From the NCBI GenBank assembly GCA_003164275.1, contig PLSY01000090.1, forward strand, positions 1,326-15,713: 14,388 bases of DNA, read 5' to 3'. Below are positions 12,554 through 14,388 of the stretch, one piece after another. The notes below the pieces were generated by a model. The model searched no databases, had not been told where the DNA came from, and saw only the letters and a list, made by a program, of their open reading frames with translations. The translations under genes and the position numbers were made by a program. This DNA is from Acidimicrobiaceae bacterium (GTDB lineage: Bacteria > Actinomycetota > Acidimicrobiia > Acidimicrobiales > RAAP-2). Each line of letters begins with the position of its first letter. Positions within the stretch are counted from its first letter, which is position 1.

Positions 12554-12744
12554 TGCGCAGTCAGGATTCATTCCCTGAGTCCATAGGCGAATCGGATTCC
12601 ACGAGCAAAACGGCGAATCGGGTTGATCCTTGGCCGACATGAGGTCCGGACCCACGTCCACGACCGTTAGCGACGTTACGTCGGTACGAAAGGCAAGAAC
12701 TCCGGGCGAATGGTCCACGTGGGCCCGCGGCAGGCCAGAGAGTG

Positions 12745-13647
12745 TTACTCGGCCAGCAGTTCTCCTTTGGCACGGACCAGGGCCTCGCGCTCTGCTGGAC
12801 TCAGCGCGGGCGGCTTCAGGTCCAACGCGTCGATGGTATGGACGATGATGCCGCCGACAAGGGCCCGTAGGGCGTACTTGTGGTCCGCCGGGACCACGTA
12901 CCAAGGGGCCCAAGTGGTGGAAGTGGCCGTCAGGGCATCCTCGTAGGCGGTCTGGTACTCGTCCCAGTACCGGCGCTCGGCAAGGTCGGCGGGCGAGAAC
13001 TTCCAGTTCTTGTCCGGATCGTCGAGACGCTCGAGGAACCGGCGCTTCTGCTCATCTTTCGAGACGTGCAGGAAGAGCTTCACGATCCGGGTGCCGTTGC
13101 GCTGAAGGTGGTGCTCAAAGGCGTTGATGTCTTCGTAGCGGTCCCGCCATACCCGTGCCGACGGCACGTTCACCGAGACTGGCTTGCCCCGTCCGAGGAG
13201 TTCGGGATGGACCCGGGCCACCAGGACCTCCTCGTAATAGGACCGGTTGAAGATCCCGATCATCCCTCGTTCGGGCGGCACCTTCGCGGCGCGCCACAAG
13301 AAGTCGTGGCCGAGCTCCTGACGAGACGGTTGCTTGAAGGCCTCGACCTTGCAGCCTTGCGGGTTGACTCCGGACATCACGTGCCGGATGGTCCCGTCCT
13401 TACCGGCTGCGTCCATGGCCTGGAGGACGATCAAGAGCGCGTGAGTGTCGTTGGCCCAGAGCAGTCGCTGTGCCTCACTCAGCTCGTCGACGAACGACGC
13501 GAGATCCTCCTCGGCGACCTTCTTGTATCTTCTCTTATCCGAGCCTTTCCACCCGATCGACGTCGACTCGGTGCTCCGGCTGTCGAGGCCGGCCGCCTCC
13601 CCTGGTCGGACCACCAGCTCGTCGAGGAGTGCCCGCTCGAGTTTCAC
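12745..13647 (-). CDS. Polyphosphate kinase 2 family protein (class III-like)
   Basis: PPK2 enzymes transfer phosphate between polyphosphate and nucleotides; class III members can raise AMP and ADP to ATP. The 300-residue product has the P-loop LQAMDAAGKDGTIRHVMSG (Lys near residue 83), the VEAFKQPS segment, the Walker-B-like IGIFNRSYYEEVLVARVHPE, KLFLHVSKDEQKRRFLERL, the lid-region DPDKNWKFSPADLAER, and WYVVPADHKYAL. Single-domain length and these motifs match the ADP/AMP-phosphorylating kinases. The GTG at 13647 is chosen because it overlaps the ATPase stop by 4 nt (GTGA), with a GGAAGG element 11 nt upstream. In-frame GTGs at 13674 and 13683 would give a longer overlap. Translation is coupled to a proton-pumping ATPase gene. 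The class III call is by motif resemblance, not by measured activity. Confidence 0.92.
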   Translation of the reverse strand: MKLERALLDELVVRPGEAAGLDSRSTESTSIGWKGSDKRRYKKVAEEDLASFVDELSEAQRLLWANDTHALLIVLQAMDAAGKDGTIRHVMSGVNPQGCKVEAFKQPSRQELGHDFLWRAAKVPPERGMIGIFNRSYYEEVLVARVHPELLGRGKPVSVNVPSARVWRDRYEDINAFEHHLQRNGTRIVKLFLHVSKDEQKRRFLERLDDPDKNWKFSPADLAERRYWDEYQTAYEDALTATSTTWAPWYVVPADHKYALRALVGGIIVHTIDALDLKPPALSPAEREALVRAKGELLAE

Positions 13648-14388
13648 GCGACCGAAGTCCTTCCCTTGGCACACCAATCGCACAGGCGACGATCATCCGT
13701 TCCCGGCGTGTCGCTGCCGTTGCTCTTGATCTCCCGCCCATAGGGGCAGTCGCTGCGGTCGTGGTACACGGGATGCTCCGAGTCGGCGTCGGAGTGGAAT
13801 GGACCCACGGTCGACGAGTGCGCCACTTCCGTCAGCGTACCGGTGGGTGACCCTTTTTCGGATGTGGGCGTGGCGGTGATCGCACCGGTTTCGCTCCTGA
13901 CCGGATCGAGAATCCGGTAGGCGAGCAGCTTCACCCGATCGGTGAGGAGGAACCACACAAGCGCGTAGCCCCAGACCAGGGCTGCATACCCCCAGCCAAG
14001 AGGTGTCATGAAGACCCCGTACACGGCGATCAGGGTCGCCAGCGCCTGCGTGCCGAGCACGGCCACCAGGAGGATCCGAGCAGGTCGTATCGACCAGAAC
14101 GGACCACGGGTACGTGCGAGGAAGATGGTCAGGTGTCCGGCGACCGAGAGCGTCAGGTACATCAGGGTCTGCAGGTGTGCATGGTTGAGGTGGAACACCT
14201 GGTCGCCCAGGTAGAACAGGCCGAAGGCGGCGATCGGACCGACAATGCCGAGCACCGTGGCAATCCCCAGCACGAGTCGCATGTTCCACGCCTCGGGTTG
14301 CTCCCGGTAGCGCACGTTGTCGTAGGCAATGGACAAGATGGCGCCGTCGTTGAGTAGCGCCAACATCACGATCTGGATCGCCGTGACC
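13644..14388 (-). CDS. Proton-efflux P-type ATPase, C-terminal part with Cys/His tail, runs off the right edge
   Basis: Only the last 248 residues are inside the window. They begin VTAIQIVMLALLNDG and contain membrane helices of the plasma-membrane H+-ATPase (P-type IIIA) family. Landmarks are DGAILSIAYDNV, MRLVLGIATVLGIVGPIAAFG, VAGHLTIFLARTRGPFWSIR, GTQALATLIAVYGVFMTPLG and VWFLLTDRVKLLAYRI. The catalytic phosphorylation and nucleotide domains lie beyond the right edge. After the last helix comes a roughly 85-residue cytoplasmic extension, unusual for the family. It is Ser/Thr/Gly-rich at first and then carries VYHDRSDCPYGREIK and RRLCDWCAKGR, an H-x5-C...C-x2-C arrangement that looks metal binding. 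The stop overlaps the PPK2 GTG by 4 nt. The ion is inferred to be H+ from the family; the tail's role is unknown. Confidence 0.9.
   Translation of the reverse strand, partial: VTAIQIVMLALLNDGAILSIAYDNVRYREQPEAWNMRLVLGIATVLGIVGPIAAFGLFYLGDQVFHLNHAHLQTLMYLTLSVAGHLTIFLARTRGPFWSIRPARILLVAVLGTQALATLIAVYGVFMTPLGWGYAALVWGYALVWFLLTDRVKLLAYRILDPVRSETGAITATPTSEKGSPTGTLTEVAHSSTVGPFHSDADSEHPVYHDRSDCPYGREIKSNGSDTPGTDDRRLCDWCAKGRTSVA

Noticed and set aside
12586..12621. Direct repeat GGCGAATCGG, two copies 26 nt apart
   Set aside because: Only two short copies in the gap between the SnoaL-like and PPK2 genes, with no other structure; too little to call a regulatory or attachment site.
12449..12913. Minus-strand open frame downstream of PPK2
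   Set aside because: It overlaps the SnoaL-like gene antisense and the PPK2 gene in another frame; no motif or ribosome binding site.
1..14388. Search for CRISPR arrays, tRNA/rRNA genes, insertion sequences and phage or defence genes
   Set aside because: No spaced direct repeats, tRNA-like cloverleaf, transposase or terminal inverted repeats were seen by eye.

Overview
The window looks like chromosomal DNA of a high-GC actinobacterium. Three things point there: a MerR regulator of the mycobacterial Rv1830/ResR type next to glycine-cleavage genes, a MhuD-type heme-degrading monooxygenase, and a GTTT-N15-GGGTAA promoter typical of actinobacterial stress sigma factors. The split glycine dehydrogenase (separate GcvPA) argues against Mycobacterium or Streptomyces and fits a deeper branch such as Acidimicrobiia; that placement is inference. 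No phage, transposon, CRISPR, rRNA or tRNA was found. The region is ordinary core and accessory metabolism with compact operons.

Layout. (1) Bases 1-2855, minus strand: a ResR-like MerR regulator, a small PD-(D/E)XK-nuclease-like protein overlapping it by one base, gcvT, and the start of gcvPA, which runs off the left edge. (2) Bases 2990-4866, plus strand: a tight four-gene cluster of MhuD-like heme monooxygenase, DUF2889 protein, a lipoprotein with two Yx(F/W)xxD motifs, and a remarkable protein made of about 24 consecutive Ser-x-x triplets. The first three genes overlap by 4 nt each. (3) Bases 4825-6386, minus strand: a gamma-carbonic-anhydrase-like protein with an altered metal site, then a CorA-type transporter carrying an apparent one-base frameshift. 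(4) Bases 6520-7710, plus strand: an amidohydrolase-2 family enzyme. (5) Bases 7730-9089: three small uncharacterised proteins, one of them a two-helix membrane protein. (6) Bases 9248-10159, minus strand: a bile acid:sodium symporter (BASS) family transporter. It is divergent from a 370-residue pentapeptide-repeat protein (10407-11519) with about 68 uninterrupted repeats. (7) Bases 11690-11857: a CsbD-like stress protein with a stress-sigma-type promoter and a strong terminator. (8) Bases 12026-12553: a SnoaL-like protein. (9) Bases 12745-14388, minus strand: the C-terminal part of a proton-pumping P-type ATPase with an unusual Cys/His tail, followed with a 4-nt overlap by a class-III-like polyphosphate kinase 2.

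How the genes may work together. The glycine-cleavage cluster feeds one-carbon metabolism and sits beside a growth-linked regulator. The heme cluster probably couples intracellular heme breakdown to envelope functions that are still unknown. The ATPase-PPK2 pair suggests ATP regeneration from polyphosphate beside a proton pump. The most unusual items are the Ser-x-x triplet protein and its heme-operon context, the very long pentapeptide solenoid with a ladder of basic residues, and the ATPase-PPK2 coupling with its metal-binding-like tail.
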